From Lachnoclostridium edouardi (GTDB taxonomy: Bacteria; Bacillota; Clostridia; Lachnospirales; Lachnospiraceae): a DNA stretch of 64,000 nt. Location: contig NZ_OESQ01000001.1 in NCBI RefSeq assembly GCF_900240245.1, positions 1,354,156 through 1,418,155 of the forward strand, read 5' to 3'. The position numbers were made by a program, and so were the translations under genes. The notes beneath the pieces are model-generated. The model ran no database searches and was not told where the DNA came from. It saw nothing but the letters and a program-made list of their open reading frames with translations. Positions 37,174-46,395 of the stretch are shown piece by piece (within the stretch, counting starts at the first letter, position 1; each line of letters starts with the position of its first letter).

Positions 37174-38112
37174 TTATCTTCTGTCAATATTTTCTGTCTC
37201 ATCCACAATGTAGATCGGACGATCCTTTAACTCGCTGAATAGAATTCCAATATATTCTCCTATAATCCCTACTATTAAAAACAACACGGAGAACATAAAG
37301 CATATCAGCACTACTATAGTGGCATACCCTGAGGGCGCTCCTACGCGCACCCACGTGAAAATTGTATAAATCATCATCAGGATTCCTAAGGCCCCTGAGC
37401 CTAAGCCTGCATAGATTCCCAGCTTTAAAGGCATATTAGAAAAGCACAGGATTGTATTTACTGCAAAATAAAACAGCTTTTTTAAACTGTATTTACTTTG
37501 TCCCGCCACCCTGGCTCCGGCCTCATAATTCAGATTGTGTACGCGAAATCCCAAATTCTGTACATAACCTCTGAGAAAGCGCACCTTTTCCCTGTAATTC
37601 TCCTTTAATACCCGGGCTACTTTGTGATTTACTGCAAAGAAGTCAGAGGCGTTGGCCTCAAAATTCACATCTGACACTTTATTAATAAACCAGTAAAAGC
37701 CGGCTGAAGTAATATTTTTCAACAGCCCTGCAGATTGGTTCTTCGTTCTCACCATATTTACAATGTCAGTTCCATTGTCCATTAGCTCTAAAATTTCCGG
37801 AATACATTCCGGGGGATGCTGCAGATCTGCATCCATGCATATAACTGCATCCCCGCTGCTGTAATCAATCCCTGCAATCATGGCGGCCTCATGCCCAAAA
37901 TTTCTGGAAAAGGAAATGATTTTCACCTGACTATCTTCTGCCGCCAGATCCTTCATAACCTGAAGACTTTCATCCTGACTTCCATCGTTGACAAAAAGCA
38001 GCTCATATTCCCATGTAATTTCTCTGAGAACCTTTACAGCCTCCCTGTAAAATTCCGGCAGAGCCTGTTCCTCATTGTACACTGACACTACTACTGAAAC
38101 TTTTTTCCCCAT
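37174..38112 (-). CDS. Glycosyltransferase family 2, GtrB/DPM1-like, membrane-attached
   Basis: 312 residues. GT-A domain (about 5-215): SVVVSVYNEEQALPEFY, FVNDGSQDES, ICMDADLQHPPE (DxD-type motif), and RVAGQSKYSLKKL. Two C-terminal membrane helices (about 230-255 and 265-290) end in the family pattern IGIIGEYIGILFSELKDRPIYIVDE. Such enzymes transfer a sugar to undecaprenyl phosphate on the cytoplasmic face, feeding glycan decoration outside the cell. Last gene of the glycan locus, 6 nt after licD. Confidence 0.92.
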   Translation of the reverse strand: MGKKVSVVVSVYNEEQALPEFYREAVKVLREITWEYELLFVNDGSQDESLQVMKDLAAEDSQVKIISFSRNFGHEAAMIAGIDYSSGDAVICMDADLQHPPECIPEILELMDNGTDIVNMVRTKNQSAGLLKNITSAGFYWFINKVSDVNFEANASDFFAVNHKVARVLKENYREKVRFLRGYVQNLGFRVHNLNYEAGARVAGQSKYSLKKLFYFAVNTILCFSNMPLKLGIYAGLGSGALGILMMIYTIFTWVRVGAPSGYATIVVLICFMFSVLFLIVGIIGEYIGILFSELKDRPIYIVDETENIDRR

Positions 38113-38118
38113 AGGCTG

Positions 38119-38961
38119 TTACTCGTAAATTTTAATCTGCATACTGGAGTGGGAAGGCACTCTTTTTTCCTCTGGAGGCAGCTTCATATAATCTCCATAA
38201 AGCTCCTTTAACACCTGATGATAACCTACAGGCGCCATGTAATATCCGCCTTCAAATTCCAGCAGCGTACATTTGCATACGCTTTCTCTGTCCACAGTTA
38301 CATATAAAAAATCAGGCTGGTAATTGCTGTAATAGAAACGGCGGCACTTCTTTCCGTCCCACATAACCGCCAGCTTTTCCTGAAATTTGTTCAGCCACTT
38401 CATAGGCACCGCCTTTCCCACAAAAGAAAGGCAGCTGATCATAAGCTTTTCAGCCCCGCGATAGCGGGACATATCTAAATGGTATCTGTGGCCCATTGCC
38501 ATACCGTATATGGCCTTGTGGAGGAATCTGACTATTCCCGCCTCCCAGTCTCTGTCCGGCAGCTCGTCCAATATAAATATATCCACCCACAAATGGGTCA
38601 GCTTGTTGTCGTAATATTCCATTTCCGGCCCGTCCTCATGCTTTTTGCTGGGCAGGTAAAGAATTCTGGGGGTAAAATCATAAAACCCTTTTCCCCGGTG
38701 AAATGCCTTATAATCCATCAGCTCCATAGTATCCGGCAGCTCTCTTTTCACCACTTTCATAAAAGCCTTATAATTTGACCTGGTAAAGGCAATGTCCACA
38801 TCATCATCCCAGGGAATAAATCCCTTATGTCTTACTGCTCCTAAAAGAGTGCCGGCGTCCATTAAATATTTGATTTTATATTTCCGGCAGATCCGGTCTA
38901 CCTCTTTTAATATTTTCAGGTTTGCCTGGTGTACTTTTTCCAGTCCGTGACTTTCTTCCAT
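38119..38961 (-). CDS. LicD family phosphotransferase
   Basis: 280 residues. The LicD/fukutin nucleotidyltransferase-like core is clear: [35 protein letters not shown] (residues about 30-65), containing the DDDVDI metal-binding acidic cluster. LicD proteins attach phosphocholine, phosphoribitol-like or similar phosphate groups to surface glycans. No choline uptake or activation genes (licA, licB, licC) lie in the locus, so the donor is undetermined. Downstream of rfbH by 17 nt with an AGACGAGG site. Confidence 0.9.
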   Translation of the reverse strand: MEESHGLEKVHQANLKILKEVDRICRKYKIKYLMDAGTLLGAVRHKGFIPWDDDVDIAFTRSNYKAFMKVVKRELPDTMELMDYKAFHRGKGFYDFTPRILYLPSKKHEDGPEMEYYDNKLTHLWVDIFILDELPDRDWEAGIVRFLHKAIYGMAMGHRYHLDMSRYRGAEKLMISCLSFVGKAVPMKWLNKFQEKLAVMWDGKKCRRFYYSNYQPDFLYVTVDRESVCKCTLLEFEGGYYMAPVGYHQVLKELYGDYMKLPPEEKRVPSHSSMQIKIYE

Positions 38962-38978
38962 TTTATAACCTCGTCTCC

Positions 38979-40319
38979 TTAAATAAGCACTGCCTTCTTA
39001 ATGGTTTCCGCCATATAATCAATCATCTCATCTGTCATCCCAGGGTACACCCCAACCCAAAAAGTATCTTTCATAATTCTGTCTGTATTTTTCAGGTCTC
39101 CGCAGATTCTGTATCCTTCCTTACTTCCCCTCATCTGGTCAAAGCAAGGATGCTTTGTCAGATTTCCTGCAAACAGCATACGGGTCTGAATTCCGTTTTC
39201 TTCTATATACTGAACCGCTTTATTTCTGTCTGTGCCCTCCTTACAGGTAATTAAAAATCCAAACCAGCTGGGGTCTGAATTCTCACAGGCCTCCGGCAAA
39301 ATCAGCTTTTCTTCTGTTCCTGCCAGTCCTGCCTTCAGACGTGCAAAATTATGCTTTCTTCTTTCTACAAAGGAAGGGAATTTCTTTAACTGAGCGCAGC
39401 CTACTGCAGCCTGCATATCAGTAGCCTTTAAATTATAGCCAAAATGAGAGTACACATATTTGTGGTCATATCCTAAAGGCAGCTCCCCGTACTGTCTGTC
39501 AAATCTGTGGCCGCAAAGGTTATCCCGTCCAGAAGGACAAACGCAGTCTCTGCCCCAGTCTCTGAAGGAGCGGATAATTTTATTTAACAGAGGATTGTCT
39601 GTATAAACGGCTCCTCCCTCTCCCATTGTCATGTGGTGAGGCGGATAAAAGCTGGAGGTGCCTATATCGCCTATGGTGCCTGTAAACTTAGTATTTCCGT
39701 CTATGGTATAGCGGCTTCCCAAGGCGTCGCAGTTGTCCTCCACCAGCCATAAATTATGTTTACGGCAAAATTCCTTCACTGCCTTTAAATCAAATGGATT
39801 TCCTAAGGTGTGGGCGATCATTACTGCCTTTGTCTTAAGAGAATATGCTTCCTCCAGCTTTGTCACGTCAATATTGTACTGAGGAATCGTTACGTCCACA
39901 AATACAGGCACTGCCCCGTACTGAATCACCGGAGTAACTGTTGTAGGGAAACCGGCTGCCACTGTAATAATCTCGTCCCCTCTTTTTACCTGTCTGTCCC
40001 CTAAAAGAGGAGAGGTCAAGGTCATAAAGGCCACCAGATTGGCTGAGGAGCCGGAATTAACAAGGGCGCAGTATTTCACTCCCAGGTACTCTGAAAGACC
40101 TTTTTCAAATTCATCTGTATATCTGCCTGAGGTCAGCCAGAATTCTAAGGAGCTGTCCACCAGATTTACCATCTCCTCATGGTCATATACGCGGGAAGCA
40201 TAGGAAATTCTGTCTCCCGGCCGGAACTCCTTTTTCTTGTTGTGGTATGTGTCGCAGTACTGGGAAACCATTTCTAAAATCTGCTGTCTGGCCTCCTGCT
40301 CTGTCATATTGTCAAACAT
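38979..40319 (-). CDS. rfbH: CDP-6-deoxy-D-xylo-4-hexulose 3-dehydrase (E1, RfbH/DdhC type)
   Basis: 446 residues. PMP- and iron-sulfur-dependent C-3 deoxygenase of 3,6-dideoxyhexose biosynthesis. It has the aminotransferase-like DegT fold, but the PLP-binding Lys is replaced by His in [14 protein letters not shown], the hallmark of E1 dehydrases. The [2Fe-2S] cysteines are visible: [17 protein letters not shown] with three Cys, plus an upstream Cys in [11 protein letters not shown]. It follows rfbG in the order F-G-H. The partner reductase (E3/DdhD) and the terminal sugar-forming reductase are not in the window. Confidence 0.94.
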   Translation of the reverse strand: MFDNMTEQEARQQILEMVSQYCDTYHNKKKEFRPGDRISYASRVYDHEEMVNLVDSSLEFWLTSGRYTDEFEKGLSEYLGVKYCALVNSGSSANLVAFMTLTSPLLGDRQVKRGDEIITVAAGFPTTVTPVIQYGAVPVFVDVTIPQYNIDVTKLEEAYSLKTKAVMIAHTLGNPFDLKAVKEFCRKHNLWLVEDNCDALGSRYTIDGNTKFTGTIGDIGTSSFYPPHHMTMGEGGAVYTDNPLLNKIIRSFRDWGRDCVCPSGRDNLCGHRFDRQYGELPLGYDHKYVYSHFGYNLKATDMQAAVGCAQLKKFPSFVERRKHNFARLKAGLAGTEEKLILPEACENSDPSWFGFLITCKEGTDRNKAVQYIEENGIQTRMLFAGNLTKHPCFDQMRGSKEGYRICGDLKNTDRIMKDTFWVGVYPGMTDEMIDYMAETIKKAVLI

Positions 40320-40334
40320 GTTTTTCCTCCTTTT

Positions 40335-41393
40335 CTATGAGAAAAATTCTCTGATTTGTCTGTCTGTCACCGCCAGCATATCTTCCCCTGCCAGCCATGA
40401 TTTAGACCACTGAACTGTTTTTTCCACAGCCTCTTTTACATGGTATCTAGGCTGCCAGCCAAACACCTTTTTCACCTTGGAGCAATCCAGCTTCAGGAAA
40501 TTCGCCTCGTGGGGCCCTCCGTCATACTGGTTGATCCACTTAGCGTTCTCCCCCCACTGACTGCAGAAAAGATCCACCAGCTGCCCTGTAGTAATACAGT
40601 CCCTGTCGTCAGGGCCTACATTGTAATAGCCCTCATAAGCTTTGTCCTCATACTGCTTCATAGCTATTGTTAAATACATGGCTAAAGGCTCCAGCACATG
40701 CTGGTAAGGTCTGGTGGAAAACGGATTTCTCACAATAATATCTTTGCCCCGGGAGGCCGCTCTAATACAGTCCGGAATAATTCTGTCATTGGCAAAATCT
40801 CCGCCGCCGATTACATTTCCCGCCCTGGAAGTGGAGATGGCGCAGCCGCCGTCTGCAAAAAAGGATTTCTGGTAGCTGTGAGTAATAAGCTCTGAACAGG
40901 ACTTGCTGTTAGAGTATGGGTCATAGCCGTCTAAGGGATCATTTTCCCTGTAGCCGTACTCCCACTCCTTGTTTTCATATACCTTATCTGTTGTTACATT
41001 TAAAAATGATTTTACGCTGTCCGCAGTGCGGACGCACTCTAAAATATTCACCGTACCCATAACATTTGTCTCATATGTGTACGCCGGATTTTTGTAAGAA
41101 TCTCTTACAATAGGCTGGGCTGCCAGGTGAAACACTATTTCAGGCTTTGCCTGATGAAATACTTTTTTCAGTCCCTCTAAATCTCTAATATCTCCTATTA
41201 CGCTGTTTACAGTTTTCTCCAGCCCTGCAATCTGAAATAAGGACGGATCTGTAGGTGGATTTAAGCTGTAGCCTGTTACCTTTGCCCCAGAAAGCGTTAA
41301 AATGCGAATCAGCCAGGAACCCTTAAAGCCTGTATGGCCTGTTACAAGAACGGATTTACCTTTATAAAATTTCTCCAGCTCTGTTAAATTCAT
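40335..41393 (-). CDS. rfbG: CDP-glucose 4,6-dehydratase
   Basis: 352 residues, short-chain dehydrogenase/reductase fold. NAD-binding GHTGFKGSWL (about residues 18-27), the catalytic YSNSK (Y-x-x-x-K), and the family's VTTDKVYENKEW. It converts CDP-glucose to CDP-4-keto-6-deoxyglucose, the second step of the CDP-dideoxyhexose pathway. Adjacent rfbF and rfbH make the assignment firm. Confidence 0.95.
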   Translation of the reverse strand: MNLTELEKFYKGKSVLVTGHTGFKGSWLIRILTLSGAKVTGYSLNPPTDPSLFQIAGLEKTVNSVIGDIRDLEGLKKVFHQAKPEIVFHLAAQPIVRDSYKNPAYTYETNVMGTVNILECVRTADSVKSFLNVTTDKVYENKEWEYGYRENDPLDGYDPYSNSKSCSELITHSYQKSFFADGGCAISTSRAGNVIGGGDFANDRIIPDCIRAASRGKDIIVRNPFSTRPYQHVLEPLAMYLTIAMKQYEDKAYEGYYNVGPDDRDCITTGQLVDLFCSQWGENAKWINQYDGGPHEANFLKLDCSKVKKVFGWQPRYHVKEAVEKTVQWSKSWLAGEDMLAVTDRQIREFFS

Positions 41394-41410
41394 AGATTAT
41401 CTGCCTTTCT

Positions 41411-42187
41411 CTACTTATCCCAGATTTTCCACGGCGCCTTTCCAGACTGCCACAGTTCCTCCAGCTTTTTCATTTCTCTCTGAGTGTCCATACACTGCCA
41501 GAAGCCGTCGTGGTAAAAGGACTTTAACTGCCCCTCTTCTGCCAGACGTTTCATTGGCTCCTGCTCAAAAACAGTGCTATCGTCCTTTAAATAATGAAAG
41601 ATTTCAGGCTGAAGCACCATAAAGCCGCCGTTAATCAGGCTTCCGTCTCCCTCTTCCTTTTCCCGGAAAGAAGTAATCGTATTATTGTCTCCGATTTCCA
41701 GCACTCCCTTTAGCTGGCTTAAATTAACAGTTGTAATTGTAGCTATTTTCCCGTGGCTTTTGTGGAAGTCCAACAGCTTCTTTAAATCTACATTGCAAAC
41801 CCCGTCCCCGTAAGTAAGCATAAACGGCTGGTCTCCAATAAAGGGCTGAATCCTTTTTACTCTTCCTCCAGTCATAGTAAGCAGCCCTGTATCCACCAAA
41901 GTTACTTTCCACGGCTCCGCATAATTATTGTGCACCTCCATCTGATTATTGGCTAAATCAAAGGTTACATCTGAGGTGTGAAGGAAGTAATCTGCAAAAA
42001 ATTCTTTTACTACGTACTGTTTGTATCCCAGACAAATGACAAAGTCATGGAACCCAAATTGGGAGTAATATTTCATAATATGCCAGAGAATCGGTTTCTC
42101 CCCTATCTCAATCATAGGCTTTGGTTTTAAATGGCTTTCCTCGCTGATTCTAGTTCCCAGGCCTCCTGCCAGTATTACTACTTTCAT
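41411..42187 (-). CDS. rfbF: Glucose-1-phosphate cytidylyltransferase
   Basis: 258 residues from ATG 42187 (MKVVILAGGLGTRISEES). Nucleotidyltransferase fold: the N-terminal LAGGLGTRI signature, KPKPMIEIGEKPILWHIM, TYGDGVCNVDL (Mg-binding Asp) and INGGFMVLQPE. Makes CDP-glucose from CTP and glucose-1-phosphate, the first step of CDP-dideoxyhexose synthesis. A longer frame would start 14 codons earlier inside the upstream membrane-protein gene but lacks a ribosome binding site. Confidence 0.95.
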   Translation of the reverse strand: MKVVILAGGLGTRISEESHLKPKPMIEIGEKPILWHIMKYYSQFGFHDFVICLGYKQYVVKEFFADYFLHTSDVTFDLANNQMEVHNNYAEPWKVTLVDTGLLTMTGGRVKRIQPFIGDQPFMLTYGDGVCNVDLKKLLDFHKSHGKIATITTVNLSQLKGVLEIGDNNTITSFREKEEGDGSLINGGFMVLQPEIFHYLKDDSTVFEQEPMKRLAEEGQLKSFYHDGFWQCMDTQREMKKLEELWQSGKAPWKIWDK

Positions 42188-42212
42188 TTTATATTCCCCT
42201 TTCCCTCTTCTG

Positions 42213-43592
42213 TCAGTTTCTGAATACATTTAAATGATTATCCTCCAGGATTTTTAAAGCCCTGCGGATTCTCTCCGGATCTTTATATTGGAACCATGTT
42301 TTCAGTTCATCATCATCATAGCTGTTGTAATCCCTGGCCATTTCCTCCACAGTCATCCCCCACTCCTTCCTGTTGTGGGCGATTCTGATTTCTCTTTCTG
42401 TAGTATAAAAATTTCCTGCCAGCATAATCACGCACCAGGCGGCAGCTGCAATTCTTATCCATTTTCCCTTTAGCCTGTCCCACAAAAGTCCTGCCGTCAG
42501 CAGGATTCCCAATATACCCACCTGAAACTGAAGGGCGTAGCGGGAGCTCATGCCGTAGCTGTCTCTAAGGAATATCCACCGGGACATTAAAATCAGCACG
42601 TGGTTCATTCCCCCTGCCATAATCAGCATCAGGGGAAGAATGGTTTCTTTATACAATTCATAGCGGAAATTCAGCCACAAGCCCACTGCATAAGCCATCA
42701 TTACAAGCAGCCCCAATCCGTACACGCAGGCGTAGGGAATCAGGCCTTTATTCACCAGCTCCTCAAATGCCTCCTGTCCCACCGCCATACCTGCAAAGGA
42801 CTTGATAAAAAATTTTACAAACAGCATAGGCTGCTCTAAAAGCACAGGCTGCACAGGCCCGTCATAAGCGCCTGCGTGTTCTGTCACGGCAAAGGAGCTG
42901 CTCCACATGTATAAAAACAGCGGAATTAAGGTACAGACTGCATATTGTCCATAACGTTTATCCCATTTTTTTGTCAAAATCCTTTTTCTGGCTCCGCAAA
43001 AGCCAAAAGCCAGGAGAAGGGTGCCTGTGTATACTGCGCAGTAAGGCCCTGCCACACAAAGAGTAATAAAAAACGGCAGCGCCATCATGCGGATATGATC
43101 TCCTTTTTTCCCCTCCCCGCTTTCCATGCGGTCAAATACAATATAGTGGTAGTAAAAGCAGGCAAAGGCCAGAAAATGCACCCAGCCGGTTCCGTTTGTC
43201 AGCATCTCCCACTTATTTAAGCTGAAAAACAAAAGCATCAGCCATAAAAACCATCCTGTATGCAGCTTTCTTCTCCTGGAATACCCCCCTAAGAAAACAC
43301 CTGCCAGACCCAGGCCGGCAGCCCCCAGCATTAAGTCAAACAATACAGAAAATCCCAGTACCTCCACATTAAAAGCTCTCACTGGAAAGTTTACGGGAAT
43401 TCTGGTAAGAATATCTGCCACAAAAAACTTTTCAGGGTTCCACACATCAGGCAGGTAGGAAATAATCTGTCTAATATAGTCTGAGTAGGGCATATCGCAG
43501 GCCGCGGCCCTTACATACCAAAATACAAATAGAAATCCTGCCAGAGGCAGGGCGTAATATATCCAATTTTCCTTAATACTTTTTTTATTCAT
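42213..43592 (-). CDS. Polytopic membrane protein of the glycan locus
   Basis: About 459 residues from ATG 43592 (MNKKSIKENW), which overlaps the preceding glycosyltransferase stop by 8 bp; an ATG three codons earlier is also possible. About eleven to twelve hydrophobic spans, with short charged loops and a cytoplasmic-like C-terminal tail of about 60 residues (VEEMARDYNSYDDDELKTWFQYKDPERI). An early acidic loop after the first span (ACDMPYSDYIRQI) fits GT-C-type enzymes (DUF6056-like). Could be a GT-C glycosyltransferase or a polymerase-like protein. Function unproven. Confidence 0.7.
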   Translation of the reverse strand: MNKKSIKENWIYYALPLAGFLFVFWYVRAAACDMPYSDYIRQIISYLPDVWNPEKFFVADILTRIPVNFPVRAFNVEVLGFSVLFDLMLGAAGLGLAGVFLGGYSRRRKLHTGWFLWLMLLFFSLNKWEMLTNGTGWVHFLAFACFYYHYIVFDRMESGEGKKGDHIRMMALPFFITLCVAGPYCAVYTGTLLLAFGFCGARKRILTKKWDKRYGQYAVCTLIPLFLYMWSSSFAVTEHAGAYDGPVQPVLLEQPMLFVKFFIKSFAGMAVGQEAFEELVNKGLIPYACVYGLGLLVMMAYAVGLWLNFRYELYKETILPLMLIMAGGMNHVLILMSRWIFLRDSYGMSSRYALQFQVGILGILLTAGLLWDRLKGKWIRIAAAAWCVIMLAGNFYTTEREIRIAHNRKEWGMTVEEMARDYNSYDDDELKTWFQYKDPERIRRALKILEDNHLNVFRN

Positions 43593-44367
43593 AAGCTCCA
43601 TACGCTTTCTTGTAAAAATATTCCAGTGCCTGCACTGCCGGCTTTGGCCAGAACTTAGCAAACATAGCCAGCTCCTCTTCACTTCTTTTATTATTCTGTA
43701 TCCACTTTTTAGTGGTGGCTCCGCTGTGAACCCGGTAATAAATCAAAGGCCGCTCTACACATATAAAACGTCCCCTTCTTTCAGCCAGGGAAAGCAGAGT
43801 ATCCCAATCTAAGGTATAGCGGAATTCAGACTGAAATAAATGGTCCCCTAAAATCTTTTTCTGGTAAGTGCAGGCAGGGCAGCATATAGAATTTCCAAAC
43901 ATAAGAGCCGCTTTTTTTACCCAGGTGAAATGATTCCACTTAGGATTCCTTAATGGCAGCCTGAGAATTACCTTCACCCACTCCACCAGCTTTTTCCCTT
44001 TTAAATCCCTTTCCTTTACAGTCACATAGTCTGTAGTAAACAAGGTCATGTCCGGATATTTGCCGTAGTATTTTAAAAGAGTTTTTACATAATCTTTCCC
44101 GTACATATCGTCCTGATGAGCGATTGTCACCAAAGGGCTGTCCGCCTTATCATATGCAAAATTCCAATCATCCTGAATATCGCTTTCTCCCTGGCGCACA
44201 TAAACCGGGATTTTATATTGAGCAGCCAGCTTTTCAATATACTGGCTGGGGGTTGACGTACATAAAATAATATTGGTTTTTACACTCTGGCTTACCAGGG
44301 ATTTCATACAAGCCTCTAAATAAGGGGAATCTCCATAAGCACAGATAGCAAATGTGTGTTTTGTCAT
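43585..44367 (-). CDS. Glycosyltransferase family 2
   Basis: 260 residues from ATG 44367, preceded by TAGGAGA. GT-A fold: FAICAYGDSPYLEACMKSLVSQSV at the N-terminus, VTIAHQDDMYGKDYV with the acidic metal motif (QDD), then CTYQKKILGD and LDWDTLLSLAERRGRF (acceptor-binding Asp region). No membrane helix, so cytoplasmic or peripheral. It presumably adds one of the sugars made by the locus. Overlaps the next gene by 8 bp. Confidence 0.9.
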   Translation of the reverse strand: MTKHTFAICAYGDSPYLEACMKSLVSQSVKTNIILCTSTPSQYIEKLAAQYKIPVYVRQGESDIQDDWNFAYDKADSPLVTIAHQDDMYGKDYVKTLLKYYGKYPDMTLFTTDYVTVKERDLKGKKLVEWVKVILRLPLRNPKWNHFTWVKKAALMFGNSICCPACTYQKKILGDHLFQSEFRYTLDWDTLLSLAERRGRFICVERPLIYYRVHSGATTKKWIQNNKRSEEELAMFAKFWPKPAVQALEYFYKKAYGAYE

Positions 44368-44377
44368 TTCTTTTCTC

Positions 44378-45019
44378 CTACAAAGCAAAAAAATGCTCCT
44401 CCAACATAAGGCAAAAGGCGTGGTAAATAGGAAGATGAAGCTCCTGGATTTTATAAGTCTCCGGCTCAGGAACTATTACCGCAACGTCTGCAGCCTTTCC
44501 TAAAAGACCTCCGTCCTTTCCTGTAAGAGCTGCAATTTTCATCCCCTTGGCCTTGGCTACAGCCACAGCATAAGAAATATTTTTAGCGTTTCCCGAGGTG
44601 GAAATCCCTAAAAATACATCCCCCTCTTTTCCGTATCCATATGTCTGCTGGGCCACCGCCAAATCTCCGTCCACATCATTTAAATACGCCGACGTTAAAG
44701 CCGGGTGTCCCACTAAAGAAATCGCAGGCAGACATCCCTGAAGCTTTGCCGCTAACTCATCTGCCTTTTCAGGATCTGCTTCTTTCAGCCTGGCCTCAAA
44801 CTCCGGTGAAACTCTTCTTTTCTTTAAAAAACCTTTCATCAGCTCCCCTACAATATGCTCCGAGTCTGCGCAGCTGCCGCCGTTTCCTGCAATCAGCAGC
44901 TTCCCACCCTGCTCATAGCAGTCTGCCGCCAGCTGATATAAATTCCAAATATCCTCCTCCACCTGCTTTAACACAGGATATCTTTCTGTCAGTTCATTTA
45001 AAATCTGCCTTTCCTTCAT
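44378..45019 (-). CDS. gmhA: Sedoheptulose-7-phosphate isomerase
   Basis: 213 residues, SIS-domain isomerase. AGNGGSCADSEHIVGELM (about 44-61) carries the phosphate loop and the zinc/acid-base residues His and Glu; LGISTSGNAKNISYAVAVAK is the second SIS motif; the C-terminal IQELHLPIYHAFCLMLEE has the remaining His. Converts sedoheptulose-7-phosphate to D-glycero-D-manno-heptose-7-phosphate. About 20 residues longer than many homologues owing to an insertion after residue 70 (EARLKEADPEKADELAAKL). Next to gmhB and hddC, so part of a heptose branch. Confidence 0.93.
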   Translation of the reverse strand: MKERQILNELTERYPVLKQVEEDIWNLYQLAADCYEQGGKLLIAGNGGSCADSEHIVGELMKGFLKKRRVSPEFEARLKEADPEKADELAAKLQGCLPAISLVGHPALTSAYLNDVDGDLAVAQQTYGYGKEGDVFLGISTSGNAKNISYAVAVAKAKGMKIAALTGKDGGLLGKAADVAVIVPEPETYKIQELHLPIYHAFCLMLEEHFFAL

Positions 45020-45038
45020 GTGATTTCCTTTCTGTAAT

Positions 45039-45626
45039 TTATATCATAGGAGCGCTTTCCTGTGATAAAATAAAATCCACAGCCTCCTTCATAGTAGATG
45101 CATAAAAGCAATATATTTTTTCTGCCTTTCCTGCCTTCACCTGGCTGTGAAACTCTTTTCCATAGCCGGTGCCTATAAGGATACCCGGCACTCCATATTT
45201 GTTTCCCGCCTCCACGTCGATCAGCTTGTCCCCTATCATATAGGAAGCTTTTTTGTCTATAGAAAACTCCTGCTCCGCCATTTGAAACATGCCGGTTCCC
45301 GGCTTGCGGCAGCTGCACTCTGTTTTATATTTTCCAATTCCGTGGTGAGGGTGATGAGGACAGTAATAAAACTTGTCAATATGCGCCCCGGAAAGGCTTA
45401 AAACCTGGTTCATATACTGGTGAAGACGATTTACGTCCTCCTCCGTATAATAACCTCTGGCCACTCCTGCCTGGTTGGTGATTACTACCACCTTATATCC
45501 TGCCTGGTTCAGCCTTTTTATTGATTCCGGCACATCTGAAAAAAGCTCCATGTCCTCCGGCTTATAAAGGTAATTAACTTCTTTATTTAAGGTGCCGTCC
45601 CTGTCTAAAAATACTACTTTATCCAT
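45039..45626 (-). CDS. gmhB: D-glycero-D-manno-heptose 1,7-bisphosphate 7-phosphatase
   Basis: HAD-superfamily phosphatase, about 195 residues from ATG 45626 (MDKVVFLDRDGTLNKE). The alternative start at 45650 overlaps hddC and has no better ribosome binding site. Motif I is DRDGT with nucleophile Asp; motif II is VITNQAGVARG; the zinc-binding loop is CPHHPHHGIGKYKTECSCRKPGTGM; motif III/IV is MIGDKLIDVEAG. Removes the 7-phosphate before nucleotide activation by HddC. It has 3 nt between its start and the hddC stop. Confidence 0.93.
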   Translation of the reverse strand: MDKVVFLDRDGTLNKEVNYLYKPEDMELFSDVPESIKRLNQAGYKVVVITNQAGVARGYYTEEDVNRLHQYMNQVLSLSGAHIDKFYYCPHHPHHGIGKYKTECSCRKPGTGMFQMAEQEFSIDKKASYMIGDKLIDVEAGNKYGVPGILIGTGYGKEFHSQVKAGKAEKIYCFYASTMKEAVDFILSQESAPMI

Positions 45627-45628
45627 TT

Positions 45629-46351
45629 TCAGCTTTGATCTCCCCGCCACGTAATCACGCCTGATTTCACATCCTGAATAAATTTAAAATAATCCTCCGG
45701 AACGCCGATGTCAATAAAATATCCTTCATTCACAAAGCCTCCTAAGCGCTTCTCTTCCTTCAGCCATTTAGGAATCATCTGGTTTTCTAAGGACACCTGC
45801 CCTTCTGGAATCTCTTCTAAAAGCTTTGTTTTCATTAAATAAACTCCGCCGTTAATTGTGCCCGGCTCTTTTATCTCTGACTTTTCATTAAACCCTGTAA
45901 GCATATGATCTGTAAGAACTGCCTTTCCATATCTGGAAATGTCAGGAACCTGCCGTAAAACTAAAGCCATATCCAAACTTTTTTCTTCTGCAATTTTCTT
46001 TAAGCGGCTGTAATCTAAACGGTAAAAGGTATCGGCATTTAAAACGAAAACCTGCTCCTCGGTCACAAACCGCCCTGCATTTTTAATGGCTCCTGCAGTG
46101 CCTAAAAGAGTTTCCTCATAAGCGTAGGATACGCAAATTCCAAAGTCCTTTCCGTCCCCAAAATATTCCTCCACCATAGACCCTTTATAGCCTACGGCAA
46201 AAATAATATCCTGAATTCCGTTTTCAGAAAGCTCTTTAATTACATACTCCATAAAAGGTTTATCTTCTATAAGCGCCATAGGCTTAGGCCTGTCGCTTAC
46301 TACGCTTCTCAGCCGCGTTCCCAGCCCGCCTGCCAGTAATATTGCCTGCAT
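45629..46351 (-). CDS. hddC: D-glycero-alpha-D-manno-heptose 1-phosphate guanylyltransferase
   Basis: 240 residues, nucleotidyltransferase fold with LLAGGLGTRLRSVVSDRPKPMALIEDKPF at the N-terminus, EETLLGTAGAIKNA, VLNADTFYRLD (Mg-binding Asp) and FIDIGVPEDYFKFI. The neighbouring gmhA and gmhB make HddC (GDP-heptose synthesis) more likely than a mannose or glucose pyrophosphorylase. The expected heptose-7-phosphate kinase gene hddA is not in the window, so one step is missing here. Confidence 0.88.
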   Translation of the reverse strand: MQAILLAGGLGTRLRSVVSDRPKPMALIEDKPFMEYVIKELSENGIQDIIFAVGYKGSMVEEYFGDGKDFGICVSYAYEETLLGTAGAIKNAGRFVTEEQVFVLNADTFYRLDYSRLKKIAEEKSLDMALVLRQVPDISRYGKAVLTDHMLTGFNEKSEIKEPGTINGGVYLMKTKLLEEIPEGQVSLENQMIPKWLKEEKRLGGFVNEGYFIDIGVPEDYFKFIQDVKSGVITWRGDQS

Positions 46352-46395
46352 AAGTATATAAGTCCCTTCTTTTTAAAAATACAAAAAATATTTTA

